Below are positions 1-8,998 of a stretch of 22,304 bases of DNA, piece by piece (within the stretch, counting starts at the first letter, position 1; each line of letters starts with the position of its first letter). The stretch comes from Didymodactylos carnosus (lineage: Eukaryota > Rotifera > Eurotatoria > Philodinida > Philodinidae): contig CAJNOQ010002871.1 of NCBI GenBank assembly GCA_905250885.1, positions 1-22,304 on the forward strand. Reading direction: 5' to 3'. Below the pieces are notes generated by a model that saw only the letters and a program-made list of their open reading frames with translations, did not search any database and was not told the DNA's origin. Position numbers and translations under genes: made by a program.

Positions 1-779
1 AGTGGTCTATACGTTGTAGTTTTCAAGTGTCCCGAACATTTCTAGCGCACACAGCAAAGAAAACTGCGTTGAGCCAAATTAACTCTTTTCAACCAATTTT
101 TTTATTTTTATTTGTTAAAGTCGTCTTTGAGCTGAGAACTATTCTCAAGAATATTTTTCTTTGCAAACCGGAATTCTGAACAACTTTTACGCTCGCAACT
201 TTGCTTCAAAATACGTTCTTGTTTATGTCACATAAATTCCAGCTGCGTTATGAACTTTTAAAGTCAGACTCTTTAAAACTTTAAAAGCTTTTAAGAAATT
301 CAAAAGTTGCATCTACACTGAGCTTTGAGCATAACTAAATAGATCACGTGAAAATACCTGGGTTGAAATACAGCTATAATGTTAATGAGTACATGCACAT
401 ACTTTGCTTGTTTTTACCGGTACCGACCGTCGGAACCGTGCGTTTTTCCGGTTAATTGTGACACTAACTGTTATTTTGTCTGTTGTGTTGCTATAGTTTC
501 AGCTGAAATAACTGTGGTTAACCGCCAGTTTTCGTCCGGTTTCGACTACATGAGTAGTTTCCTTTTTTTCTAAGGTACAAACTATTCGAGGTTCTGTTGA
601 TAAAGCCTTATAGCACAGAACCTATGAAGTCAGAAAATACGGATTAAGTGTGCGGATTACATTATAAAATTGAAAACAGGAACACTTGATTTCCAGGTAT
701 ATCGACACAAAATAAAAATGAAAAATAAATATTTTTCTTCGTATTCTTGTTCTAGATAAGGTTAGATTAATAAACCCTG
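1..779. other. Non-coding flank, no gene recognised
   Basis: No reading frame here resembles a known protein; the only ORF over 60 codons (379-573, plus) has a cysteine- and tyrosine-rich composition without motifs and I do not consider it a gene. The sequence is AT-rich with a short GC-richer patch around 415-460. I saw no terminal repeats, tRNA-like folds or telomere-like short tandem repeats. Confidence 0.5.
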
Positions 780-1090
780 TTAACAATTTTGAAACGTTGT
801 ATTAACAACACTGAAACGTTGCACACGATTATTGTCAAGATCCACGACATAGAAATAAAGTTTTGATCAAATCTCAATCCTTGCGGATGTCGCAATAAAT
901 TCGGTGCCGTATCAGGAATACCATCAGCAGATCCTGCAATTGTAATGCCTACAATAGCACCAAAATAGAATATTTGTATTCTACTATTGTAAGTGTCGCA
1001 TATAAATCTGGTACCATTTAAACGTAGTCTTAGAAGGTAGAGAGAAAGGGTATAGTGAATATCTTCTCCTAACCATAAGTTTCTAGACAT
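780..1090 (-). pseudogene. NHL-repeat protein remnant, C-terminal, frameshifted
   Basis: Read on the minus strand, the frame starting near 1090 gives a typical NHL beta-propeller blade pattern: NGTRFICDTYNSRIQIF, then a glycine-rich GITIAGSADG turn, then HPQGLRFDQN. Around 860-870 the homology moves to another frame, which continues with YVVDLDNNRVQRF and ends at a TAA at 780-782. NHL blades typically alternate 'LYVADTxNNRVQ' with 'AGxxxG...PxGL', so both halves fit one protein, here the last one and a half blades. The frameshift, the lack of a recognisable upstream exon and the shortness (about 100 codons against several hundred for NHL proteins) indicate a broken gene fragment. An intron at the frame change is possible, but I see no convincing GT-AG pair. 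NHL proteins are abundant in rotifers; the substrate or partner cannot be told. Confidence 0.6.
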
Positions 1091-1802
1091 TCGTCATAGA
1101 ATACACTCGATAGTATGATATGATATATGTGCACACTTATACAGTTAGCGTTTCTCTTTTGTATCTCAAATACATGTACGACAGCGAGGGGCTTTACAAA
1201 TTCAACAGCGACCGCTTTTCGTAAAATGCTGAAGTTTTTACAGCAATCTACCCGAGAACATGATGAGTATGCAGTGCGAAGACACACTTCTGTAAGTTCC
1301 TCAGTTCAGTGGTTTGTGTCTTGGTCTCATACTTCATACTCGCCAAGCGTCTCAGGTTCGATTGCTGGAGGAGTTGTTCTATTTTTCTTTCCTTTCAAAG
1401 TGGGCGGTTTTACTTGCACAGTTTTACCTGCACGGTTTTTCTAATAGTTTTAAAACAGTCAAAGCAAAACTGTCATATAGGAACCATAGGAAACAAAAGC
1501 ATGAACAACTAAAACCGGGAACAAAAACCACGCCAAACTGACTGCGAGAAACCGCGTATAAAAACCGCCATGAGTTTCACGGTTTTTTTCCCCGTGTACT
1601 CTATTTTATTTTCTCCCTCTGGTCTGTATTTAAGATTGGTTATAGGACATGTCCCTACTTGGAAAGATTTCGAGAAAACTAAAATGTTTTCTGTTGACTT
1701 TTAAAACTGTTAGTGAACACCAAGTTGTCTTCCACATGAATTAGGATATATCGTTTGTGTATCAAACCTTATTCTGAAAAGAGTTTTCTGAATTAGTTTC
1801 AG
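1091..1802. other. Non-coding stretch before the PLE frame, with a short hairpin
   Basis: Several ORFs of 60-105 codons overlap here on both strands (1127-1444 plus, 1069-1287 minus, 1309-1541 plus). They overlap each other and lack motifs, so I treat them as chance. A perfect 8-bp inverted repeat AAAAACCG/CGGTTTTT spans 1560-1587. At 1801-1802 an AG preceded by a pyrimidine-leaning stretch (TTTTCTGAATTAGTTTCAG) lies exactly where the PLE reading frame opens, so the end of this region may be an intron. Confidence 0.45.
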
Positions 1803-2090
1803 TTCTGTAAAACGATTTTTTACACCAAGGCTCACCCACATCCCCATTTTTCGAATATAGGATATCCACCCCAAACGAAAAATTATGCTCTAAATTTAGA
1901 TGAATACCAGCGATCAGTCCTAAACAAAGGATCCGGTTATGCCCATCCAAACCCGACAACAGTATTAAAGCGCCTCCCAGAAGAGATCGAAACAATGAGA
2001 GGAAAATTACAGGTAAAATTCAATGAAAATATCAAAGCGCGCAATATCCCAAGACCCGCAATTGACGAATTCGTCAAAAAAGTACACGAC
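1803..2090 (+). pseudogene. Penelope-like element ORF, N-terminal part (5' side of the LTR insertion)
   Basis: The frame is open for 96 codons from 1803 to 2090 without an ATG at its left end. It includes LDEYQRSVLNKGSGYA and VLKRLPEEIETMRGKLQ, resembling the region upstream of the RT core in PLEs. Immediately before 1803 is a candidate 3' splice site, so this may be the start of an exon; an in-frame TAG lies just upstream. The frame is interrupted after codon GAC (2088-2090) by the LTR retrotransposon. When the duplicated ACGAC is counted once, it continues in the same frame at 11098. The original ORF was therefore contiguous and was split by the insertion. Assignment to the endonuclease-lacking Athena group is an inference from the hydrolase ORF joined downstream. 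Confidence 0.6.
2086..2090. repeat. Target-site duplication, left copy (ACGAC)
   Basis: ACGAC immediately precedes the left LTR and is repeated directly after the right LTR at 11093-11097. Five base pairs is a usual duplication length for Ty3/gypsy-type integrases. The interrupted reading frame is restored exactly if one copy is removed, which confirms the boundary. Confidence 0.9.
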
Positions 2091-2302
2091 TATTAGAGGG
2101 GTTGGTACTTGATTCCAAGCCGATGAATCAACTGTGTGCTCTTTGTAAAATTTATTAAAATAATATATATAACCGAAACATACGAAAAGAAAACACACAC
2201 TCTCTAAAATACATGTAATCGAACTGCAGATATCAAAACCGCTCTTAACAACAATAATAATCCTCACGAACCGAAAAGACATATATATATATATTAGAGA
2301 GA

Positions 2303-2414
2303 CGAAAAGAGATCACAAAGAAAAGAATAACGAAAAGATATCACAAAGAAAAGAATAACGAAAAGATATCACAAAGAAAAGAATAACGAAAAGATATCAC
2401 AAAGAAAAGAATGG
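2303..2414. repeat. 28-bp tandem array inside the LTR (4 units)
   Basis: Units of the type CGAAAAGATATCACAAAG followed by AAAAGAATAA start at 2303, 2331, 2359 and 2387. The first differs by one base (GAGATC for GATATC); the last ends in GG. The same array is in the other LTR at 10680-10791. There are no spacers, so it is not CRISPR-like; it may be an enhancer-type or slippage repeat. Confidence 0.9.
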
Positions 2415-2459
2415 AACGAAATAGATAAACGTGATAAACACTGATATAGCGAAAAGATA

Positions 2460-2519
2460 AAGAATAGAAGAATGACCTGTACATATAGAGAACATGTGAA
2501 GGCCACGAGGCCTGTAACA
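2460..2519. repeat. Internal copy of the LTR terminus
   Basis: These 60 bp, ending GGCCACGAGGCCTGTAACA, are repeated exactly at 2656-2715, the outer end of the LTR (its 5' end in element orientation). The offset is 196 bp. The repeat contains a short inverted repeat AGGCC-ACGA-GGCCT. The equivalent copies in the other LTR are at 10837-10896 and 11033-11092. Confidence 0.9.
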
Positions 2520-2715
2520 ATGATAACAAAAATAACGATCAATTTGATCATATTCATTCACCAATTACACTTTGTTTACTTCATATGATAATTCATAGTG
2601 TTACATGTTTTAATTGATTTCATATATATAAAATATCAAAACATGAATGAACATGAAGAATAGAAGAATGACCTGTACATATAGAGAACATGTGAAGGCC
2701 ACGAGGCCTGTAACA

Positions 2716-2725
2716 GTCCTCCCTA
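2716..2725 (-). promoter_or_regulatory. Polypurine tract
   Basis: On the minus strand the bases directly before the 3' LTR read TAGGGAGGAC, a purine-rich run at the place expected for plus-strand priming of reverse transcription. It is short and interrupted by one C at the LTR border, which is common for such elements. Confidence 0.7.
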
Positions 2726-2984
2726 CAACGAAAAAGTTTGTCCTCAAACAACAAAATGAAAAAAAAACTAGAGAAAACGTGTTTAATGAAATAGGAATAT
2801 TTTCCTTCTTGTAACAAAGACACAAAAATGACGAGAACACAAAAAAATCAGCAAAAAGTGCTGTGTTTTATAAGAATAACAACGAGTATTAACTGTAAGC
2901 AAAAAGAAAAACAAACAAAATGAGAAAAAGTTAAAGCTAATACTGACTAAAATCTGACTGAAATATGAATGTTGAGCAATAAGT

Positions 2985-4475
2985 TTACGCATATAAACGT
3001 CTATAATGTTGTTCCGTGAACATACGCTCATGTAACATTTGTTCTACCTGTTCCTGTACGTGTTCGTCTTTAAGCCCAATAAAAAGTGTATGTGAAACAA
3101 TATTAAAATTAGTATAATTAATATTCATTGATCTTAATATACGTTTAATTTTGCTAATATTGAATAGATGATAAATGTGTCGAATTACTTCGTGACGATA
3201 TCGTTTTGCTCGTCGTTGAGTATTATACTTACGATTTCGCTTTTGTTGATCTGATTTATTGCGATGTTGAGTAATACAAACGGTACGTGACGATGTGGGA
3301 CAGTTCGATGATGTTAAATGATGTGATGACGAAGACGATGATGAGGGTGGTAGTGGTTCATCATCGCTCAATATTAATTCATATTGTGATGATGTTAATT
3401 GTGGTTGTTGTAGAAGCGGAATCGGTGGTTCATTTCGTACATAAACTACCGATTGTTGTTGATCATTATTATCAGATATCGTTGCTAATTCTGACGGTGG
3501 TTCATTTCGTACATGAACTACCGTCTCTTCATCATCGGATATTGCTTCTAATTCCATTAGTTGTGGTGGTTGTAATGATAATACTAATGACATCATGGAT
3601 GCTTCATAATCGTTGACTTGCTGTAGTGACCAACTATACAATACCGGAAAAATGAGTTTTGTCACAGCAAAACAGTCATTTAATGCATAACGTTCTAATA
3701 ATGGGCGAATTTCTTTTGCACCTCTAATGTATTGTTCACGATCACGACCGACTAAGCCCGTTGGTATATAGGTTTCTAATGCTAGATCAATACCACAGGA
3801 CCATTCGCTCAATGTCATCCGTTCATCCAACCATTGATTGAATACATGATAAATGGCGAATTGCAATGAATATTTATCATTTGGTGCATATTTATGATCC
3901 GGGGTCCTTGGATAAACACGATTGTACCATCCTTTAAAGTCATCCTGTATATTATACATAACTGAATGATCAACGCTATCGAATAGATTGAACTGTCGGA
4001 ATTTGGATAATTCATCCAATGCATCTACCCACGAATACCAACGGTTAGTTGATGCATATATAATTGAACACAGTTGTTTAATTTTAATGAATTCTGGTGA
4101 TGTTTGTGGCGGTAGATGTTGCACTTCAATAATGATGACAATGGATGGACGATTGACATGGACAAATTCGATTTGGATCAATGCTGGGTGCTGTGTTTTT
4201 ATATCGTTTTCGGTATCGATAGTAAAATCGATTGTTTGCCGTGCTTGATCAATTAATTCATCTAACGTATTCAGTTCCGTTTCGTGGTGAATACAATAAT
4301 GTGAATATGATGGTTGTTGGAATTTTTTACATTTTCCCTGTTCACATAATTTTTGATAATGGTTGTTTCGGTCCACGTTTTTTGGTGTATACCTCTTATT
4401 ACGTGCATCTAATTCTTGTAATGGTGACCGATAAAGTTGTGGACGAGGACGACGATTATAGTTATAATTAGACAT
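2985..4475 (-). CDS. ORF3: DEDDy-type 3'-5' exonuclease-like protein
   Basis: The intact 496-codon ORF starts at ATG 4473-4475 and lies downstream of pol, where retroviruses carry env. A cysteine/histidine cluster (C44, C49, H59, C61, H63, H64) precedes an exonuclease-like core. Exo I is FTIDTEND (D87, E89), Exo II FNLFD (D166) and Exo III YALNDCFAVTKL (Y263, D267), giving the D-E-D-D-y set seen in RNase D/WRN-like exonucleases that trim RNA or single-stranded DNA 3' ends. The middle of the protein has a duplicated VVxVRNEPP segment and a serine run. The C-terminus (about residues 405-496) is basic and then helical. There is no signal peptide or membrane segment, so it is not an envelope. Bdelloid LTR elements and some Athena PLEs are reported to share such an ORF. 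Its role in retrotransposition is unknown; processing of cDNA or RNA 3' ends would be a guess. An AG directly before the ATG suggests expression from a spliced RNA. Confidence 0.8.
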   Translation of the reverse strand: MSNYNYNRRPRPQLYRSPLQELDARNKRYTPKNVDRNNHYQKLCEQGKCKKFQQPSYSHYCIHHETELNTLDELIDQARQTIDFTIDTENDIKTQHPALIQIEFVHVNRPSIVIIIEVQHLPPQTSPEFIKIKQLCSIIYASTNRWYSWVDALDELSKFRQFNLFDSVDHSVMYNIQDDFKGWYNRVYPRTPDHKYAPNDKYSLQFAIYHVFNQWLDERMTLSEWSCGIDLALETYIPTGLVGRDREQYIRGAKEIRPLLERYALNDCFAVTKLIFPVLYSWSLQQVNDYEASMMSLVLSLQPPQLMELEAISDDEETVVHVRNEPPSELATISDNNDQQQSVVYVRNEPPIPLLQQPQLTSSQYELILSDDEPLPPSSSSSSSHHLTSSNCPTSSRTVCITQHRNKSDQQKRNRKYNTQRRAKRYRHEVIRHIYHLFNISKIKRILRSMNINYTNFNIVSHTLFIGLKDEHVQEQVEQMLHERMFTEQHYRRLYA

Positions 4476-4478
4476 CTA
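4476..4478 (-). promoter_or_regulatory. Candidate 3' splice site for ORF3 RNA
   Basis: On the minus strand the sequence reads AACAATTTTAG and is followed at once by the ORF3 ATG. With the GGTAAGT donor in the leader (10322-10328) it would produce a subgenomic mRNA whose first codon is ORF3, like retroviral env splicing. The pyrimidine tract is weak. Confidence 0.45.
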
Positions 4479-5039
4479 AAATTGTTATCGTTAAGATTAT
4501 CGCTGAGGGACCTGACGATTATAATGACTATCAGCCCCATGAAAAACGAAGATAAATAGCTAACTATCAGGTCTCAACAAAGGAAAATCCTAGGTCAAGT
4601 CCTTTATATCAGATGGCAGTATATCCATGAACTTCCACATGGGATGTTCATCTAAAAAAATAAAGAAGTAAAATAAGGAGTATACTAGTAATTATCAGTG
4701 AATCTTGTCAATGACCATTGATGATTGTCAAATTCCTTGCCTAACGCATTGTCAGCAATATGTCAATCGTTATTGAATTATATCACGAATCTACTATGGT
4801 TGACGTTGAAATAATGACCGCGGATCATCATCTCTGTCGTTCATATATGAGTGGTATTTACAATAGAAATGCTCTTGTTATTATCAATACATCAATATGA
4901 AACAACGAATTAACAGCCCCTCATCGCCAATGTGAAGGGAAAATCTATCACCTCAACGTGCATTGCTGAATTAATCAGTGTAGGAATAATAATGATAATG
5001 ATAATAACCGCATTCCTTACAATTGATCGCTGATCATAA
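4479..5039. other. Spacer between pol and ORF3
   Basis: About 560 bp with no ORF of useful length on either strand and no recognised motif. It separates the pol stop (5040) from ORF3, so ORF3 is unlikely to be made by frameshift from pol. Confidence 0.6.
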
Positions 5040-5786
5040 TTAATTTGTTGAGTATGTTCGTTCGAATAATGGTACGATTGAATCGGTGGTGATTTGTTTG
5101 ATTAATGTTAGCTTTTTAACATGTTGAACGATAAATGTTTTTCGACCGATTTGCTGGACGATTTGAAATGGTCCTTCATGTCTAATATCGAATTTATTCC
5201 GACTACTAATTGTTTTGACTAATACTAAATTGCCAACCTTGTGTTTTGGATCGGATCGATGAGTATCATATCGTTGCTTATACTTTTGTTGTTGCTGAAT
5301 AATATTTCGCTTGGCCCCTTCGGTAATTGTCGATAAATATTGATTTAATTTTTGAACGTGTTGTGGATCTTTTGAAAGCGAGACGACTGGTTGTTGATGA
5401 TCAAATGGTAATACGGGTGAACGTCCATACATCATTTCAAATGGTATTTGTCCGGTTGTTGTGTGGATACTGGTATTATAATTGAATGAAACAAATGGTA
5501 ACTGTTCATCCCAATCGGTTCGTTTTTCATTACATAATGCTGCTATTTTAGCATCCATCGTTGCGTTATATCGTTCGATTTGTCCATTTGTCATCGGGTG
5601 GTACGGTGTAGAATATAAATGTGTAACTCCAATTTGCTTAAATAATTCTTCGATTATATTCGCTGTAAAATGTGTGCCGTTGTCGGGTATAATACATCTT
5701 GGTGTGCCATATTTTAATATAACTTCGTCCTTAATGAATCGTGCGGCAGTAGATGCAGAACAATCCCGAACAGCTTTCGTAATCAC
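5040..5786 (-). pseudogene. pol: pol, third segment: integrase core and C-terminal domain
   Basis: This segment completes the integrase. It holds the second catalytic Asp (IIPDNGTHF, about 5677-5695) and the Glu (HPMTNGQIERYN, about 5570-5600); the first Asp (LLSMDFHGPI) is in the preceding segment. The C-terminal part contains KVGNLVLVK and EGPFQIVQQIG, the GPY/F-type module of gypsy integrases. There is no chromodomain. The stop is at 5040. The segment is in a different frame from the preceding one: homology leaves the upstream frame at about 5785-5800, right after a 12-bp tandem duplication. In this copy the integrase would not be made as one protein unless the break is an assembly error. 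Confidence 0.85.
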
Positions 5787-7635
5787 GAATTACATCAGTT
5801 AATACATCAGTTAATGAAATAATATATTTATTACCACGTTGTGTTATTGATGTAATTGGTCCATGAAAATCCATTGACAATAATTGCCAAACACCTTCGG
5901 GCGGTCTGATTGGTTTTAATGAACCAGGTGATTTTCGGCGTAGGTGGTTATTCTGTAAACATGGTATGCACGATTGGATATGGTTACGAATGTCTTTAAC
6001 CATGCTTGGCCAAAAATATCGGTGTTGAATTTTTCTTGTTGTTTTATCACGACCAAAATGTGCACCGTTTGCTGCTGTATCGTGATATATTTTTAAAATA
6101 TCGACACGTATTCGACCTTTTGGAACATATGGAACTGATGGGATCGGATGTTGTTGTTTCCGCATAAGAATTCCGTCATCAATGAAATAATGTTTGAAAT
6201 TTTTAATATTATTTTTAATATGTTCTACTTGATCGTCTCGATCTTGTTGTCGTTTAATATCATCTAAGGTGAATGGAATGATTTGAGTGTCATCGATTAT
6301 TTGTTGATAGTTTTGTGCAACACAGGCCCGATCCACTGGTATAGGGACGTTCCTATTCTGTTGCTGTGCCACGCAGGACTGATCCGTTAACGGACGGACA
6401 TTCCTCTTATCATCTTGTGTTTTTTGTTTGGCTTGTGCTTGAGTAACCACGGGTGCTACGATGTACGGTGACGATATTGGATCTTCGGTTTGTGTTGATC
6501 GAGATTGCATAGAGACGTAATCGTCTTGATCTTCTGTTGCATCGTCAACTGGTGAACGTGATAAGTAATCTGCCATTGTATTATATTTGCCTTTAATATA
6601 ACGTATGGTGAATTGATATCGTTGCAACTTTAAACGCCAACGTTCGCATTTCATATTAAGTTGCTGTTTTAAATTCAATGGTTCTAATGGTTTATGATCC
6701 GTTTCTACTGTAAAAGGACGACCATCGAGATATTTATGCCACTTTTCAATTGCTGATATAATAGCATAACATTCGATTTCCGTTGCAGGCCATTTCATCT
6801 GTGTTGAGGATAGTTTTTTGGACAAATACGCAACTGGAAGATCACCATTTGAATAAGTCTGCATTAAAACAGCTCCAATACCAAGCTTTGATGCATCCGT
6901 CTGTATTTTGAATGGTAATTGATCATTTGGAATACGTAATGCTAAATCGCTGGTTAATATTCGTTTTAATTCAATAAACGCTTGTTGTTCTTCATTGGAT
7001 AATGTGATGGGTGTTGATTGTGATCGTCTTGAATGTTGTTGTTTGGTCGTTGGAGCATATTTATATAATGGTTGTGCTATTTTTGAGAATCCCGATATGA
7101 ACTTACGATAATATTCTGCTGCCTTCACAAATCTAAAGGCTTCTTTTGCTGTTGTTGGTTGTGGTGTATTCAATAAGGCACGTATGTTATCGGCATTAGG
7201 CATAATGTTACCGTGCTCAATATGATGTCCAAGATAATCGATGGCTTGTTGTGCAATATTACATTTATCAACATTAAGACGAAAATTTGCTTGATTGAGA
7301 CGATTGAGAATATCATCCAAATGTAACAGATGATCCTCAAATGTTTGAGAATAAATGATAATATCATCCAAATATGCTAATGCATATTTCCATCGAGTCG
7401 GTCCTAATATCTGGTTGACGATTCTTTGAAATGTAGGTGGTCCATTGGTAACGCCTTGAGGCAAAACGGTGAATTGAAGATGTTGATCTCTGGTGGAAAA
7501 TGCTGTTTTTGGACGATCTTTAGGGTCGAGAGGAACTTGAAAATAACCTGATTTGAAATCAATGATGGTAAAATATTCGGCATCTGATAGAAATGTGATC
7601 AAAAATGTCATCAATGCGTGGAATCGGGAATGCAT
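5731..7635 (-). pseudogene. pol: pol, second segment: RT palm/thumb, RNase H, integrase N-terminus
   Basis: Real homology starts around 7605 with LSDAEYFTIIDFKSGYFQVPL (RT motif A, catalytic Asp) and continues through the LPQG motif to YLDDIIIYS (7363-7374), the YxDD box. RNase H follows: FKIQTDASKLGIGA, an E in ATEIECYAI and a D in VETDHKPL. After a linker with two copies of a C-V-A-Q motif (6313-6407) comes the HHCC zinc domain of integrase (histidines in IYHDTAANGAHFG, cysteines in SCIPCLQ) and the first catalytic Asp in LLSMDFHG. At its 5' end the frame disagrees with the preceding pol segment (break near 7580-7610), and at its 3' end with the following one. The enzymatic residues themselves look intact. 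Confidence 0.9.
5791..5814. repeat. 12-bp tandem duplication in integrase
   Basis: TACATCAGTTAA occurs twice in direct tandem, giving a repeated Leu-Thr-Asp-Val in the protein just after the first catalytic Asp region. The integrase frame breaks immediately next to it. A duplication of this length looks like a replication or template-switch event rather than a base-calling error. Confidence 0.85.
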
Positions 7636-8998
7636 CCTTTTTTGTGATATTATTTAATTTTCTAAAATCAACACAAAATCTGGTTGAACCGTCTTTTTTG
7701 CGAACGAGAACAATCGATGATGACCATGGCGATATGGATTCCTCTATTATACCTTGTTTAAGTAATTTATCAATTTCTTCTCGTTGTATTTGTTCATCCT
7801 TCCATGAATGTCGATATGGTGGTGTGTATATAGGTGGATGATTACTGGTGTCAATAGCATGACGTAATGTTGTTTTTATTACTGACGGTTGACGGAAATC
7901 GAATAATTTCCCATGCTTCCATAAAATATCTTGTAGTTGCTGTCGATGTTTCGGATTCTCGATATGTTTTGTTAAATTTTCAATTTGCTGACGGATTTCT
8001 GATGGAAAGCATTTTTGACGTAGGTGCTGTTGTAGATCATTACCAGTTAAATATTTTTCATGACAAACATAACATTCATAGTGGCAGTCATAGGTTTGTC
8101 TTGCTCTACAGGAAGGATCCGTAAAACGGACTTTCCTCTTCTGGAATACTGGCAAGACACAGGATCGATTAGCCAAAACACGAGCGCTCCTTTCATTTGG
8201 TGTTGCGGGTATCGTAAGACAGATATTACATCCTGACTGATATGAAATTACACCTAGTTTTGTATTCTTTGACAATGTAAATTGGCGATTGTTGGCATTA
8301 ATAATTACAATTCGTGTTTGACTATTGTTAACATTAAGTACTGCTTTTGCAGTCAGAATTGATTTGGAATATAAGTTACCGATAGGTTCAAACATAACAT
8401 TATTAATATTACCAAAAAGTGATGGTACTTGTACGTCGATGTATCGCTCAGAATACGAAGGAATAGTGACTTGATTGATTAAAAATACTGGATAATGAAG
8501 GTCAGGGGGTTCGACGAATGATGTTGATGTTATTATTCGGAAATATTTATTCACGATGATAATACGTCGTTGTGGTGTATCAATGACGATGTTGTTTTGC
8601 TCTATCCAATCATTGCCAAGCAATAAATCTGTAACGAGGTTCGTTGCAACATCGGCATTTATATATGTTCTATATCCGTGGATTTTAACTTCTAGTTGAA
8701 TTTCGCTGACAATATTGACAGATGTACAATTAGCTGCTGAATAAGATTTTCGTTTATAAATGAATTTTTTATGATGAATTTTCGTCAATAATCTTTGATT
8801 TATAATGGTGACAGCGGATTCCGTATCGACGATCGCATGTTGCGGTGTTGCATTCACTTGGACTTGGATATAGATTGGACTCGACGATAACGATGACACT
8901 GTTGATGGATTTTGTATACTGGGATCACTACCATCACGGGACCCAGTTAGGGGAAAACCGGCGGGCAATCCCGTACACAATGATCGGGTTGACCACAT
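7559..8998 (-). pseudogene. pol: pol, first segment: protease, zinc-finger linker, RT fingers
   Basis: Pol overlaps the gag 3' end by 52 bp in the -1 frame and is probably reached by frameshifting at 8950-8956, so its apparent start is not a real initiation site. An aspartic protease is present: the active-site block reads IVDTESAVTI (D58-T59-E60), where the family has D-T/S-G, and the distal block reads LLGNDWIEQ (about 126-134). Residues 309-330 form an unusual C-x2-C-x12-H-x4-C zinc-finger-like motif. RT begins at about residue 395 with IIEESISPWSSSIVLVRKKDGS and RFCVDFRKLN. Homology stops after PRIDDIFDH, where the frame is lost (about 7580-7610) and continues in the next segment. The Gly-to-Glu change in the protease and the frameshift both suggest this copy is not autonomous. 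Confidence 0.88.

Larger units (their letters stand above)
2091..2715 (-). repeat. 3' LTR (left copy)
   Basis: This 625-bp LTR reads TGTTACAGGCC at its 5' end and ends CTCTAATA on the minus strand. It matches 10468-11092 without a difference visible to me. It contains a (TA)n run at about 2281-2294, a possible polyadenylation signal AATAAA (minus, 2151-2156), a 28-bp tandem array and an internal copy of its own first 60 bp. Its ORFs, seen in both LTRs, are chance frames within repeats. Confidence 0.93.

Noticed and set aside
525..560. Possible second hammerhead (GAAAC boxes and CTACATGAGTAG palindrome)
   Set aside because: No CUGANGA box next to the stem on either strand.
2303..2414. CRISPR-like 28-bp repeat
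   Set aside because: Units are directly tandem without spacers and lie inside a eukaryotic LTR, in both LTR copies.
3287..3616. Plus-strand 109-codon ORF over ORF3
   Set aside because: It is the antisense shadow of the Ser- and Asp-rich part of ORF3; composition (Val/Met-rich) has no motif.
2985..4475. Envelope glycoprotein as ORF3
   Set aside because: No signal peptide, transmembrane segment or fusion-like region; exonuclease motifs explain it better.
7867..8124. Plus-strand ORFs over pol and gag (also 5482-5802, 7605-7841, 8845-9096)
   Set aside because: Opposite-strand shadows of clear pol/gag coding sequence.
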